64,000 nt of DNA from Pegoplata infirma. Its lineage: Eukaryota > Arthropoda > Insecta > Diptera > Anthomyiidae. Below the pieces are notes generated by a model. It was not told the origin of the DNA. It made no database searches and saw only the letters and a program-made list of their open reading frames with translations. The translations under genes were made by a program, and so were the position numbers. Each line of letters starts with the position of its first letter. The first letter of the stretch is position 1. Below, one piece after another: positions 12,095 through 27,000 of the stretch. The stretch spans positions 174,935,896-174,999,895 of the forward strand of contig OY992540.1 in NCBI GenBank assembly GCA_963921195.1. The letters are read 5' to 3'.

Positions 12095-15000
12095 GTAAAA
12101 GTTTATCATTTTGAAAATGACTTCGTGTTATGTATATCCTAAATAATGTATTGTGTATAAATATGTACACGTTTCGTTTTTCAGTGGTTTACAGAAAAAT
12201 GACATACATTTTTAATCGAAATATTTGTTATGTATTTTTCCGTTTTTGTATAAATTTTTAGGTAATAAAGGTGTAGCATGTGTGAGTTCCGAATACCTTA
12301 AAAGTGCGTCTGTATTGAGAAATCGAAAGTAAAAATTGGTTTTAGCCCAATTTTGCATTTTACTGCGGTTTTGGGTACACGGAAATAAAAAATATGCCCC
12401 CACCCCATTGAACATATTTATTTAATGATAAATTGTAGTGCACGCTAAAATTCAAACTACATATATAAAAACTCCAACAGTTCTAAAAATAGGCGGAGGG
12501 CACCTTGGGTCTTGGATAAAATATCAAATTTAGCAATAACTTGGCCAAGGTATTGATTTGTGTTAAAACTATCGAAACCTTATGGGATTTATGAAAAACA
12601 TTGAAAAAACGGTACCTAACCAATTAATTGGTCACGAAATTTCCAAAATAACAAAAAACAAATGTGAGTAAAGCGTTTGGCTGAATCTTATGATTTGTTG
12701 TTGTTTTTTTAGATATGTTGTCACGTTTTTTCTGGGTTTTATTTAAAAACAAAAAGACTATTTACAAAAACATGGTGCTTTAGTCAAGTTTACCTCCACC
12801 CCTCTAAATCTGATGAAACCTTGTGCGTCGGCTAGGGACCTCAACCTGGGTCCAGTGGTATCACTTGTCTTGAGCAAACGCCCACAATGAAATGGATGCG
12901 AATTTAAATTTCCAAGTTTATCACTGAAAATACATAGGGCCAAAAACTTTGCACGCAAAAAGCTTTATAGGGCGAATATGTGGGTTTATAGCATGGAGTT
13001 TTTTATCCTTAAGCCCGGCCGAAGGCCGTCTATACAAAAAAAATTAAATTAAACCCGAATTCCAAAATGTCGATTTTTGTTTTAACATTTAAGGGCTCGT
13101 TGCTCAACTGGTAAAGTAATCTTGTAACAAGTAAGATCTTACGTGAAAATCATAATGGATTAGATTTTTACGTAACTTAATAATGCATTTACACTGGTTC
13201 TCTAATATTGCGTTTACATTGGAATTCTAATCTAGTAAATTGCGATTTTAATCTACTTTTACATTGGCATTTTTTACATTTGAGAAGATTAAGATTGGCA
13301 TATAAAATAACAAGTTGCTAATAAATGTGTGTGACTGTGTCAAAAGACAGCGACGGTAACACTACTCTACAGAATTGGAATGTGTTGGTATGCCTCTAGA
13401 AACTTGCAAGCAAAACCTACGGCTTTGTTCTGCGACGGAGACTAATCAAAGATGGGCAAATGGATGGACGTATGAGACAACAAGACTGATTTGGCCCTCT
13501 CTTAATCAGGGGCGCACAAGTGAGCTGATATCGCTTCCAAGAGGAGAGATTTCGACGGTGGTTTCTATAATTACCGGACACTGTCTTATAGGGAAGCACG
13601 CAGAGCGATTAAATGTGCCGTCGAATGACTTTTACCGAAGTTGCATGGATGAAGAGGAGTTGGAAACTATCGAACACATTATTTGCCATTGCCCGGCACT
13701 TTCTGGTCAGAGACTTGCTTCACTGGGATCTAGGGAGCTGTATGATATTTCTGATTTGTCGGATGTCAAAATTCGACATCTAAGGAGTTTCATAAGAAGC
13801 TCAAACTGGTTTAACGACAGAGAGTAGAAGGGAAACCTATTACGGTCCCGTGGTATCACAATGGACCTCAGAGTCTACGTGTGTTGACGTAAAACGTCAG
13901 CAGCCACTTACAACCTAACACTATACAAAAATCAACTTTTTTTTGCAGACTTTTGAAGTACATTTTCTAAAGTATTTTGGCATCCTAATCACGAATCTGT
14001 CATCAGAAAAGTTATATCAAATCGCCTTCTCGAGATATAGGCCTTTTCATTTTTTGTGGACCAAGCCCTCAAAACAGAAAAATGTTTTAATATTGCAAAA
14101 GTGTATGGTAAAGTTATTCTTATTTTTTTTTACTCGAATTCTTAATAAAATGACCTAACTTTTGCAAGAAATCCGGACCATATACGATCAAGGATACCAT
14201 CAGGACATTATAAGGATGTTGAAAATGTCCTTTTGATTATGTCCTTATAAGTATACGAATTAAGCAAAAAACTTCCTGTTCGAAGCAGATATGTAAAGTA
14301 GACACTCCCATAAAGAAAACCTGCCCAGTCGGCAAAAAAAATCATACCTGACATACTGCTGACTCCCTTTATAAAATTGCTGACATCTTCATAAAATTTT
14401 TCAAAATGTCATCAATGACATATCAGCAGTTGGTCAGCGGTTGTTTAAACGAATTGTTAGTGGCCACCGATACCAGTGGACACTGCTGACCAACTGCTGA
14501 CGTCATTGATGACATTTTAAAAAATTGTATGAAGATGTCAGCGATTTCATAAAGTGAGAGTCAGCAGTATGTCAGGTGTGATTTTATTTTGCCAACTGGG
14601 TGGGGCTAAAGTCCAAAATCCATTAACCAAATCGGCATATTTTTTTTTTGTACATTTTTTCATACCAATTTTAATGGTTTTTTGTTATAATAAAAAAACA
14701 ATTTAAAACACATTTCTTAAAGTATTTTGGCTTCCTAAACACGAGTCTGTCATTTTATCGAATCATCTTCCCGAGATATAAACATTTTAATTTTTTGCCG
14801 GATTAACCCCTTAAAACCAAAAAAGTTGGCTTCTTTTGCAAATATTTCTGGATATACTCAACGGATTTTAGATTTTAAATCCATGTTCTGTTTATTGGAG
14901 TGTCTTCTTTACATATGTGCATTAAATTTGGATAGCTATAAGAAAAAAACTAAAAAAGGACATTTTCAACTTCCTTGCATGTCCTGATGTTATCCCTGAT

Positions 15001-18000
15001 CGTATCGAGTCCGGATTTCTTGCAAAAGTTAGGTAATTTTATTGGGAGTTTAAATAAAAAAAATATTATATATATTCCTCTAACTCCCACTGGAGCATAG
15101 GGCGCCAAAAAAATATGAATCACTTTAAAATACACTTTTCCAATATTAACAAATTTGTTGGTTTTGAGGGTTGGTCCACAAAAATGGAAATGCCTATATC
15201 TCGAGAAGGCGATTTGATATAAAGTTTGCAAAACGATTAAAATCTTAACCGTAATAGTGATTAATCGAACCAATTAATCGTAATCGGCAAAAAAATAATG
15301 CAATTACGATTAATCATTTTCTATGAAATTTATTTTTTTGGTAACGAATTTAATTCTCCCAGCAAACAATAAACGAAGTGGTTCAAAAAGAATTAGTAGT
15401 TTCACTACATACAAAGTAGCGATAGGTGCCGAACTTCATATTCCGTAGGAAGTACTTTTAAAATCACTTCCAAAAATGCTACAAAATAACAATAAAACCA
15501 TCCCAGCAAAACTTTGGTAATGGGTAGTGATTATATAACACATTACCAGGTAATGCATATAACTTATTTGTAGCATTATTTTATGATGTCTTACCAAACA
15601 TTTGTTCCACAACGTATTATTTTCAAGTGAAAAATAATGCTTTACTAAGAATTTGCTACGTAATGCATGATTATTGGAAAAAATGTATTTCATATTTATT
15701 ATTTCTAAACATTAAATCATGGATGACTTATATTTGGTTACATTATGTATTATTTGAAAGTTTGAAATAATGCATTATTTATAATTGGGTGCATAATGCA
15801 TTACAATAACATAAAAAGTAATTATTTTATAAAAAAATGCATAAGTTTAAACTAGAGATGGGCTCACGACAGGAAATTTCTAACGACACACACTCACGAG
15901 CATATTTTATCTACTTACACTCACTTACAATCACGTGAGTAAATTTAATACAAAATTACTTTTTCACTACTCGTAACACCTTATATATAATCTTCTGGTA
16001 TGCTATATTATTTCATTTCTCGTAACCTATAAAATATCATATATTTTACACCTTACTCGTATTCTTCGTTATAAATGTATGACTTATTTTATGCCTTACT
16101 GGTATTCTTTGTGATAATGAGTCTCATCGCCTGTTAAAATCATCAATGCTGCAATGTATAAAATAAGAGATCCTATACCTTATTTTATACCTTATTTGGT
16201 AATCTAAGTTTTGCTGGGATCTTTGACCAGTTCTTTACTTATTGATTTTGAAGTACCTCTTTTATATCTTCTTAGGAATTAGATCAAATTAAATCAAATC
16301 ACCACAACATATGAACACTTAAAATGGGGGTGATACACGAAGTATGCAATTTTTTCTACGTCCAGCTTCGAATAGATTTAGGTTTTGCAAAAATGGTGAC
16401 ACAATTTGGTAATGGCATTTCATTTCTCTTTATTTAGAGCTTAAAAATCGAAAAGACGAAAATCGATTATTGATAAATTTTTCAAATTTCATACAAACAG
16501 TTTGACGTTTAACTACCATTCTATATCTTATGTATATCGAAAAAAATTGACCCTAAATTAAATAAATACATTTACGAACTAAAGTGGATGTTGGTGCATC
16601 ACATTATTTAAGATTGTTTAAGCTTTTTAGAAAATTGAGGTTTATGCTTGCGGGCGGAACAAACTGGTGAATCGATTCGCCATGAATTTTTATAGTTTTG
16701 TGATCTTTCCCAGCAAAAAATGTGCGGAGTACTTCTATTTGGAGTGCTTTAAAACCATAACAAATGTTATGAAATACAACAAAAATAACAAAAAACACAA
16801 GGAAAAAACGCAAAGGCATTCTTTTCTACTCCATAAAAAGTTGATATTCAGCTCTTAACTCATTACCTTCCGCGACACTCCCATACAAATGTAAATAGAT
16901 ATTCAGTAGATAAGAAGTACTCCGAGTTTTCAAACAACTTCCAACTACTTCCCGGAGTACTTCTTATCTACTGAATATCTACTTACATTTGTATGGGAGT
17001 GTCGCGGAAGGTAATGAGTTAAGAACTGAATAACTGTGAATTCTGGAGTAGAAAAGAATATTTGTGTGTTTTTGTCTTGTGTTTTTTGTTATTTTTGTTG
17101 TATTTCATTAAATTTGTTATAGTTTTAAAGCACTCCACTAGGAAGTGGTAATGACTTTTTTGCAGGGTTATAACTACTTAGGCTGACCATTCGTACTGAT
17201 TTGATCAGTACATGTACTGATTTATGATCACGTATACTGATCAAAAAACGTTGTACTGATTAGTTCTGATTTTTTAAAATATGTACTGATTGTACTGATT
17301 TTTGAACATTTCAACATAAAAAATAATTTTATTCGAAAATTCTATACAAAACCTTGAATTTCCATAATTCAAGGGAATTACCATAATTCAAGGGAATTAC
17401 TGGTGCCATGAGCACCACCCCAGCCAGGCGCAGCTCTGGACGCTATGTTAGATATGCTTCCCTTGGACTTACATATTCAAGGAGAAGCCATGAAATCTTT
17501 GTGCAGGCTCCGCAAAAGCGGAACATGGCATGGGGAGTACAATGTGGGACATGTACAACTATCGGAACTTTGTCCGATGTTTTCTATGCTTTTGGACAGT
17601 ACAACCTCTTGCATCGAGTTTGGTAGGAAGTTTACTGTAATATTTCCAAGTAGGGAAGACTGTGGAAACCCAGCAGACCTACTGAAAAATTACACGGATA
17701 CTTTCTACACGGATGGATCCAGTACCTTAAATGGCTCTCGGTCTGGTTGGTATTTGAACGATGCGACCAAATGCTATATTGCTATGGGAAAAATGGCTAC
17801 AGTATTTCAGACTGAAATATTTGCTATTTTGGACGTAGCGACCTGGATAATAAGGAACAGATGGAGTAATAGGAGAGTCAGTATTTGCAGTGACAGCCAG
17901 GCGGCGCTCATTGCACTTGAATCTCCAGTCACTTCATCCAAAGTTGTCCAGGAATGTAGACGCAGACTCAATGAGGTCTCATGTGGGAATAGCGTCAGTC

Positions 18001-21000
18001 TTCTGTGGGTTCCGGGTCATAGGGGAATATGGGGAAACGAGATTGCCGACTCTTTGGCAAATCTTGGCTCTGATACAATTCCTTACAATCCGGAACCTCA
18101 AATTGGTATTGGCTTGACATGGCTGATGCGTTGGATCAACTCTCATATGAAAGCAACTTTCATGGAAAGATGGTCAAATGAGTTGGCATGCAAGAATACC
18201 AAACGTTTTGTGATTAGGCCAGACAAGAAAGTGGCTAACTATCTACTCACAATCAGCCTCAGTAGAATAGACTGTCGCAGACTTTCTGGCTTAATTACTG
18301 GACACAATGCCTGTGCTCGTCATATGACGGGATTAGGTGTCTTATCAGACCGATTATGTGTGGCTTGTCTTGAGGATGATGACACAACTGAACATTACAT
18401 CTGTTGTTATCCAGCGTTCTCAAGGGCTAGACTGCGGATATTGGGTTCTGATATTCTGTTTATGGACACGATCCATGGACTTCCCTTGTCTGATTTTCTC
18501 AAGTACAACCCACCCTCAACTCAACTCCATAATATAAGTCGTCAGAACTGTTTTTTTTATAACTTAAGTCTGACAATGGAGATTAGAGTTCGTAAATCAA
18601 GAGGTTCCTTAATGCAAAAATATATCTGAGCATGAGGTTATTTTGATCTTCCTAAATTTTTATGAAAATGTACAGAGAATATTTGAGGTTTTCTACGAAA
18701 AGTTCAAGCCGATGGATTTTTTATATTTTTAGAAAGATGATGTAAATTGCATGAATCCAAATGATTCTGAGATCTTAGATGAGATAATGTCATCAGAGCT
18801 TATTCGAAAAAGCGCTCAGAAAATCAGGGGCATTAAAAAAACACGTGCTTATTAGCTGTGAAGATATCTTACAGGAAAATTTGTCAAAACTTACGGAAAA
18901 ATGTCTTTAAAATCTAATATATTTTCTCACTCTAAAAACCTGTGGAATTTTGTTACATTTTCTGCACTGAAACGATCAAAACATTCAAATGAAGTCGTTT
19001 AAAGCCAACTAAATTTTCTGCAAAATAGTTTTTTTTTGCAGTTGTTTTTAGCAGTTGTTTTTTGCGGCTATTTTTAACAGTTGCTTTTAATCAAAATTCA
19101 TGGGGTCAAGTTAGTTTAACCAAAATTTTTTGATTGTTGAAAAACATCAAAAACATAAAAAACATAAAAACTTGGGCGTACTGATTTAAGCCCAGAAAAA
19201 AATGGTCACCATATAATTACTCCTTTTTTAATTCGAAGTGTATATACGTTTCATTACACAGCCCGACAAAATTAAAAAAGATTTTTGCTTCTTTGAATTT
19301 ATCAACTGATTCTAGTTTATTTGGGTGCACTGAATTCAAATCTGTAATCAGTTTGTCTCTATCAGCTCTAGTTTTCATGATATAGCTTTTTTATACCCTC
19401 CACTTATGACCTCCAATTATGACATTCTGGCCGTCTGTCAGTTTTTTCAAAAATTTTTTTTTCATCAAAATGTAAAGTTAACAAAAATTTTTTTTGTTAA
19501 CTCGAGTTTACTGGCTTTTTAGCAAATTTTTAGTTAAAATCAGCGTTTTAACTACTTTTTTGAGTTAAGTTCAATTTACGGAAATACTAGTTTTGAACAA
19601 AATTTGAATTAATTTTTTTTTGTTGAATTTTAAACTGAGTTTACGAATTTTAACTAATTAATTTGTCGATTTCTCGTAACATATTTGTTAAGTGAAATTT
19701 TTTTATATATTTCTTGTGTAGCCTCCTATGCACATCTAGAACCGATTCCGAGGAACAAACATATGTTCTAATTTTGCTTACAAACACCTGTTGCTTTTGG
19801 GACAATCCCTTTGTTAAAAGAATCGGTGTTGCACAAGAATTAGAACAGGTTCTAGGGAAGTATAAGTTGTTCCACAATCGGTTCTTTGCAACCGAAAATT
19901 TTGCTGGGATATGGGGGTGTTGCCATATTAACACTTTGTACACTCATAGAAATATCTTAAAAGGGAAATATCTCAACCCTTATGAACCGATTTGCCTGAA
20001 ACTTAAAATATATATAAACAAAACGATTTTAAGGTTGGGGTGTCTCGGCTTATCGGTCATATCAGTGTTTTAAAATTTCGTCGTCCCCTTATGAAACAAT
20101 GTGGACCTTCGGGAAAATTTCGATAGCTCCGGAACTAACCGGAATATCGTCTAGAGCAAAAATACGTGTCGACTTAAATTAAATAAAGATTGTTTTGTAT
20201 TCATATGCACATCGTAGGTCTATGTCTTCATATACCCCCCAAAATTTACACATTTTCTTGAAAAAAGTATTTAACGAAGCCAAAATTCTACAAGGATAGG
20301 CATTAAAAAAACCTTTCTTCTCATTTGTAAACATCATATAGATCCTTAGAAAGAAATGGCTGAAAAATCCAAAAAACGGGTTTTCCGCCATTTTTTTAAC
20401 CATGTTTTGAACCCCTAAATCCCCGATATGGCCGATAAGCCGAGACACCCCAACCTTAGAATTGTCTATTTTATATATATTTTACGTTTCATGCAAATCG
20501 GTTCATAAGGGTTGAGATACTTCCCTTGTTAGTAGAAAATTTAGTAAACCCATTGTAGATCAAGTTTTACAGAATTTAACAAAAATCAATGTTGATATTA
20601 CAAAATTCAATAGTTGAAAAATACATAGTTGGAAAAAATTGTATAAAACATAAGTACATGAAATATGCAACACTGTTTTTGATGACCGCCATTTGTAAGT
20701 TTTTGTTGTCTTGTACATAAGTAAGGTGACCATACGTACTCTTTTTTAGAGGACAATACTCTATTTTAACTGGCTGTACTCTATAAAATTTGTGTTCTCT
20801 TTTTGTAATATTTTTTCAAATTATGTCCTCTTTGTCCTCTTTATTTTTAAAAGTTTGATCAATGTTTGTTTTTATTTTTAAAAATTAAAACAAAATTTAT
20901 TTCACGGCGGTCACCGTGCTTAATCTGTTCATATTCATACTGAATTTTTGGTCATACACATGCAGTAGCGTTGTACAACTTGTTGTATGGACGTGTATTA

Positions 21001-24000
21001 GACTGACTCACCTTATATGGGCAAAAAAAGGTTAAAGTTGTACCCCTGAAAATTAACTTTGACATTTTTTAAGATGATTCGCAAAATATTTGGGTTCTAG
21101 CGATAATCTATCGTGAGCTAAACCGCGTCAAAAAGGGTCCAAAACTTGTATTTTCCATGAACAAAAAATTCGATAATTTTTTTCTGCAATAAGATTTAAA
21201 AAATTGAACCACAGACTTGAGATAACGAGATGTTTATGTTAGTTTTTTTGATGCTTTTTACTTCTAATACATCGTTAAAAAGGTGTTGACCACCGCTTGG
21301 TGGTACTCGCTGTCATTTATGTGAATGTAAATTTGTTTATAAAATATGTAAAAAATGTTGAATTCGAATAACTTTTTTTCTATATGTCCTCTATTTTTAT
21401 TTTCAAAATCTGGTCGCCTTAACATAAGGGATGTTTCTCATAAAATTATTTTTTATTACAAAGATAAAAGAAAATATTTGGTGAGTAATTAAATATATAT
21501 TTTACATTTAATCATCTAAAAAATAATTATTACAGCAAATTTTATTATTTTTTTTAGAAATTTCTGATTTGGTATCGATGGAAAAATTCCAGAAGCTATA
21601 TAAAACAATAGACGATAGAAAAACAACAGAATACACCACAGTCGAAGAAAAAAGAAGACAAAAATCATCTTAAAAAATAAGTTTGTGTGAAAATCATGAG
21701 TAAATGAAAACCATGAAAAAAAATTGTGAAAAATATTTAATTAAATAAAATAATATTTACGACACTAATAAGCATTTCATTTTAATTAATAAAACTGCAT
21801 GAATATACAAAAAAAAAACGAGTATGATTAACAAAAATACGAATAGATCTAACAAAAATACGAGTTGATCAGCTTTTAAAAAACTGACAACAATTAGTGT
21901 TGAAATCAACATAAATATTTGTAGGGTCAAAATCAACAATGATTTCTGTTGAATTTACTACGATTTTCTTTGGGAATACAATGATTTTTGGTTGAGTGTA
22001 CACGCAAAAAAAAAATCTGTGTCAGATTGAGCAATCCTACTTGGTAAAATTTTTTTCATACCAAAAAATTTTTTTTACCAAATTTTTGCTAAAATTATGC
22101 TTGTCGATGTTAAAGTAACATAATTAATTTTTTATCTAAAATAACTAACAGCCGTATTCAAAATGAAGTTTTAGACACGGTTTGTTCACCCTGAACATCG
22201 AGTTCGTAACTAAAATGTTTTTAAGGCTTGTTCACTGTTTGTTCAAGAGTCTATTCAAAATGATTTTAGTTAAGTCTGCTTAACAAAAAGTTGACCATCC
22301 CTGTTTTAGTAAATCACATAAGAAAAAAACAAAAAAAATTATGAAAAATCACAAAAAATATCTAATTTTTTTACTAAAAATGGCTTTAATAAAAAAGCAA
22401 ATTGTAGAAATTGTTTTTAATAAAAGCGAGAGTTTTAAAATAACTTTAACTCTTTGGCATTTAATTTGTTGTTGACATTTTACAAAATCAATATGGCGCC
22501 AGTTAGACAAGAGTTGTTCATCGTATGTTCATAGTTTAAAAAAATGTGTTTTGAATAAGAAATCCTTAAACAGTATCTAGACAGTGTCTAGAATTTCATT
22601 TTGAATACGGCCGTAAGTAACTTGCGCAATAACGCAAATTACTTGCACAAAAATTTATCGAAAGAAAACAACAACAAAAAAAAAAACAAATACAGACCGC
22701 CATTTTCATTTTGTATTTTTGTGTGCGTTGTTCGTTTATTTTTTATGTTATAAAAACGTAAAAAGGAAATTGATAAATAAAATTAAAATAAATTAATAAA
22801 TAAAAATAAATAATTAGTTTTTTAAAAGATAAATAAATGTAAGATAAATAATGCTAAAGTTAATTTTGCTGTCATAACTTAAAACACCATTCATTTAGCA
22901 AAACCAATGGAGTCCCAGACGTATGTTCCCAGCAAAAAAAGAGCTTACTATTCACTACAAAATTCACCACAACTTATGAACCAGATGTACTTCTTCTTCA
23001 ACTGAAACATTGATGAATTTAATATGGGCGTGACACACAAAGTATGTTCTTTTTATCGCCACTTTTCAGTGGCGAAAGATTGATACTTAAGTATAACATA
23101 TATCACTAGTGTTTTTATCACAACTTCTGAAGTAGTGATCCGGATGTTAATATAACTTGACCTTTTGGAAGCACTTTTTTCATCACTTCTTTAGAAGTAC
23201 ATATTTTTTGTCATTTTGGGTGTGATTATGTCATTTTTATTTGGTGATTTAGAACTTCTAAATTAGAAGTTCTTTTTTCACTTATTTTTGTAAGATTGAT
23301 TGAAAGAGTATTTTTTTGTAATATTTACACTAAAAACACTGTTCGACAGCAAAAACCTCCCAGTGAAATTTCTAACTGGTCCCTATAGATTTTGGTCTCC
23401 TGCTTCCAAATCTAATTTTTCTAGCACGTACCGTTTTTCAGATATTCGCTGTTAAAAAGTAAAAAAGCACTTTTAGGGGTCCACTGTTACGTATTCTTAC
23501 GTTGCTTCCACGAAATAGGACTTGATTTCATATAAAATGGACCTCCTGATTCCAAAACTGCAATCCACAATATATCAGCCAATATTTCAAATACAGTACG
23601 CGATAGAAAAATTTGGATGCCAGATTTGGAATAAAGATGTCTTATTTTTACTAAATCGAGTTCTATTGTGTTTGAGCAACTTAAGAATACGTTACAGAGG
23701 AGACCGAAATATTTCAATATTAAAACGCGAATATCTTAAAAACCTTACGAAAAGAAAAATTAATTTCATTGATAACACGAACTTAACTATATTGGATGCC
23801 AGGATTCCAAAACTGTTATTAGGTTTTTTCTGACAGCTTTAGTTTTCGATTTATTAAAAAGGGCATAAATATTCAGACAAAATTACAGAGGTCATAAATT
23901 TAAAAATTTTATTTTAGCGATATCTCAAAAACTAAAGATGACTCAACAAAAGTAGAGCATTTTTGGAATCAGCATATCCAACATACCTAAAATCTTCATT

Positions 24001-27000
24001 CACTTTTTGGATGTAAGACTAGTGTTGGTAAATATAGACTCACAAACATGCGAAAAACAGCCTATTTTCAAAGTTTCCTTAGGCTATATCTCGAAAACTA
24101 GAGCTGACCCAAAAAAACGGTAGCCAGATTTGAAATCAGCGTACCCCTATTACCCAAAATTATTTATCAGAACCCGGACAAAAAAAAGTGTTGCCCTGTG
24201 TAATCTAACATATCGTCGCTGCTCCGTCGTAATTTGGTATGTGTTTTTAATGAAGTTTTCAGGAGAGCAAAAAAACCGTTTTATTTTGCCATTTTGCCAT
24301 ATTTAATAAAAGTCAAGCGTCTTTAAAATACATAAAGATGTTTTATAGATGTGTACCACAAAAAAAATAATGATTTTTTAGCTAAAACGAAGATATTAAC
24401 GAATTACATAAAAAACTACACATAACACATTTTGTTGGAACATTTTTGGTATTAATTTTTTTATTTTTGGACATTTTTATACACATGACCGTTTTTGTTC
24501 ATAGAACTTAAGTTATAAAATTTAATAATAGTGCAAAAAATTGTCATATTCATTAAAGTGATAGTAAATACACTTTTAAATCCCATATTTTGTACAAATC
24601 TGCATCCAAGTGCTGTTGCTTCAATAAATTTTGTTTTTTTTAGCGAAAAAATTTTACTCAAAAAAATGTTCCTGAAATTTGTGCCATGAGATCTGACCAT
24701 CATTTCTATATAATTGGAGCATGCTTATTTCAATGGTGAAGTCCGTTTTTGAATCAATGGAACAGTTTTCATGGAAATCATCGTTAAAGTTATGCACATT
24801 TTGTTGCAGTTTTTTTATTAAAAAAATTCTTCTTTTACAAATGCAAATTTGTTTGGTATGGGAAATGGGAATCAGACTCATAACGATATAATAGTACAAA
24901 TTTGGATAAAAATGTTTGCGTTAAAATGTTGAAAATCGCGATTTTTCTCATATTTTAATGATTTTGCGTTTTTTTTGCAACCCTATAATTAATTTTCCGA
25001 ATTGATTTCATGTGTATGAAAAGACTAATGTAAATAATTAATTTCTGCAAAAAAACTTTTTAGATACATATAACTTTTTTTTGAAATCGCGAAAAATCGT
25101 TTTTTTATAATGGCAGCATCCCTTTAAAATGTGATCTCATACTTCATTTTTTAGTATAGTATGTAAGCATGCCTAAAACCGTTATGTTAAAAATTTTAAG
25201 CAAAAATGTTTATATTTGCAAAAGTTTTCTTAACAAAAACTTGTTTTTAACTACACATACCATTTTTTTTTGGAACATTTTCATATGGATTTCACATAGC
25301 TACTTTTGCTAACTTCCAAACCATTCAAGATATCGCTAAACGGTTTAGTGGGCAGACGGATGCCCTATAGAGGTTTCATATTATGCAATAAAAAAAAAAT
25401 CCAAAAATGTCACATACCAAATCACGACGGAGCAGCGACGATATATACTTCTAATTAAAAAAAGAAGTAATTATAGAGATCACGAAACTATAAAAATTCA
25501 CGGCGAATTGATTCACAAGTTTGTTTTGACCACAAGCCTATACCTCAATTTCCTAAAAAGCTTAGACAATCTTTAATAATGTGATGCAGCAACATCCGCT
25601 TTAGTTCGTAAATGTATTTATTTAATTTTGAACCAACTTTTTTTGATATAAGATATGAAATTTGAAAAATTTATCAATAATCGATTTTCGTCTTTGCGAT
25701 TTTTTAAGCTCTAAATAAAGAGAAATGAAATGCCATTACCAAATTTTGTCACCATTTTTGCAAAACCTAAATCTATTTGAAGATGGACGTAGAAAAAATT
25801 GCATACTTCGTGGATCACCCTCATTCTAATTGTTTCAGTTGAAATAGAAGTTCATATGTTGTTCTGATTTGATTCCTAAGAACATATGAAACAGGTACTT
25901 CAAAATCATTAAGCAAAGAACTGGTGAAAGATGTTTTTATTGTTATTATTCTTGGAAGTGATTTTAAAAGTACTTCCTACGGAATATGAAGTTCGGCAGC
26001 TATCGCTACTTTGTATGTAGTGAAACTACTAATTCTTTTTGAACCACTTCGTTTATTTTTTGCTGGGTTTCGATGAATTACAAATGGAATGATAAAGTGA
26101 GTATACCCCCATTCCGAAGACACTAATAAGGTTTAATAAATTTTTAGTTAAAAATTAGTGTTTGGTAATAATTTTCTATTTTTACAAGGTACTGGTAAAT
26201 AAATTTTCGAAGCTATGGGGAATCCTTCACTACAATAAAGAGCGTGGGCACCAGTCCTGCCTTTAGTTATAAAACTAAAATCTAAAAACTCATTTATATA
26301 GCAAAGCCAATGGAGTCCAGACCTGTTTTGATGAGTTACAAATGGAATGACAAAAAGTAAGTGTTCCTCCATACCAAGAGACCAATGGGGTTAACTAGTT
26401 TTTTAAATTAAAAATTTGTGTTTTGTAATAATTTTCTATTTTTACAGGATGCTTTTAAATAAATTCGTGAAGCTATTAGCGGATCCTTCACTTCAAGAAA
26501 AAGCGTGGGCAGCAGTCACTGGAGAAATTTGTACAAAAAGGGTCAGTTGGTCGGTGGTAAATTAAATCCTACACAACATTTATTATATTAATATTGATTT
26601 ATTGTGTGAAAATTTTAAATTCAACAAATATACAATTTTTTACAAAAATTTAATAAAAAAATTATTTTAGCATAAATGTGGTAATTTTTATCATTATTTT
26701 TAGTCACCTTTTCAAATCATTTTGGTATATTTCACCATATATCTTTTGGTATATTTTACCAAGTTTTTGCTTAAATAGCATTATCATTTCCTTCAAAATT
26801 TTTTACATAACCGTTTTGGCTAAATTGCGAAAACTACTTCGTCGGATGTAGTTTTAGCATATTTTTGGTAAAATTATGCCAGATTTTTGCTCATTCCGAC
26901 ACAGATTTTTTTGCGTGTAAAGAGTATAGATATTTAGAGACTTCAACTCGATCATAACAATATTCAATGACTTTTGTGGTTGTAATCTAAAAAAAACTAT

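Larger units (their letters stand above)
17178..19211. mobile_element. hAT-like GGTGACC element carrying a LINE fragment
   Basis: Ends ttaggctgaccattcgtact and ...aaatggtcacca. The flanking duplication is tataactac (17169-17177) against tataattac (19212-19220), and the empty site is inverted near 25473 (gtaattata). The left end carries repeated tactgatt motifs, and one returns at the right end (gtactgatttaagc). It contains the LINE piece 17408-18629 and a small exon-like frame at 18733-18855. Confidence 0.7.
15358..19260 (+). mobile_element. CCCAGCAAA long-arm element (copy A), interrupted three times; right end unclear
   Basis: The left arm (15358-15501, 16219-16708, then short pieces to about 19260) matches, inverted, the right arm of copy B (25450-26067): gaagtggttcaaaaagaatt, then ttttctacgtcca, then cagcaaaaatggtgaca-type sequence. 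It is interrupted by 15502-16218, 16709-17167 and 17178-19211. A possible right end (ttttgctggg) lies at 19909-19918, but its arm differs, so I leave the border open. Confidence 0.6.
19941..21998 (-). mobile_element. CACTCA-family element with two nested insertions
   Basis: cactcatagaaatatctta at the left and ggttgagtg at the right, with TA at 19939-19940 and 21999-22000. Nested are a CAAGGGAAGT element (19960-20528) and a GGTGACC hAT-like element (20722-21421). The right-hand TA is shared with the CACGC element that begins at 22001. Confidence 0.82.
22001..26917 (+). mobile_element. CACGC-family element, copy d: complete, with unoccupied self-insertion site
   Basis: Flanked by TA (21999-22000 and 26918-26919). 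In order: left arm (22001-22890), module Y (split by the CCCAGCAAA element), module X (26231-26565), right arm to 26917. Removing the inserts at 22149-22613 and 22928-26067 leaves about 1,307 bp. The modules look like exons: gtgagtat or gtaagtg donors, ctatttttacag acceptors, and the same downstream peptide-like frame (DPSLQEKAWAAVTGE). Most frames now carry stops. Confidence 0.82.

Noticed and set aside
12758..12958. 66-codon minus-strand frame in a GC-richer island as a captured exon
   Set aside because: Composition is suggestive, but no motif, splice signal or repeat copy supports it. Left as unclassified.
14950..15273. 107-codon minus-strand frame
   Set aside because: It covers an inverted repeat block shared with 13958-14100, has no recognisable motif, and is probably a chance frame in noncoding transposon sequence.
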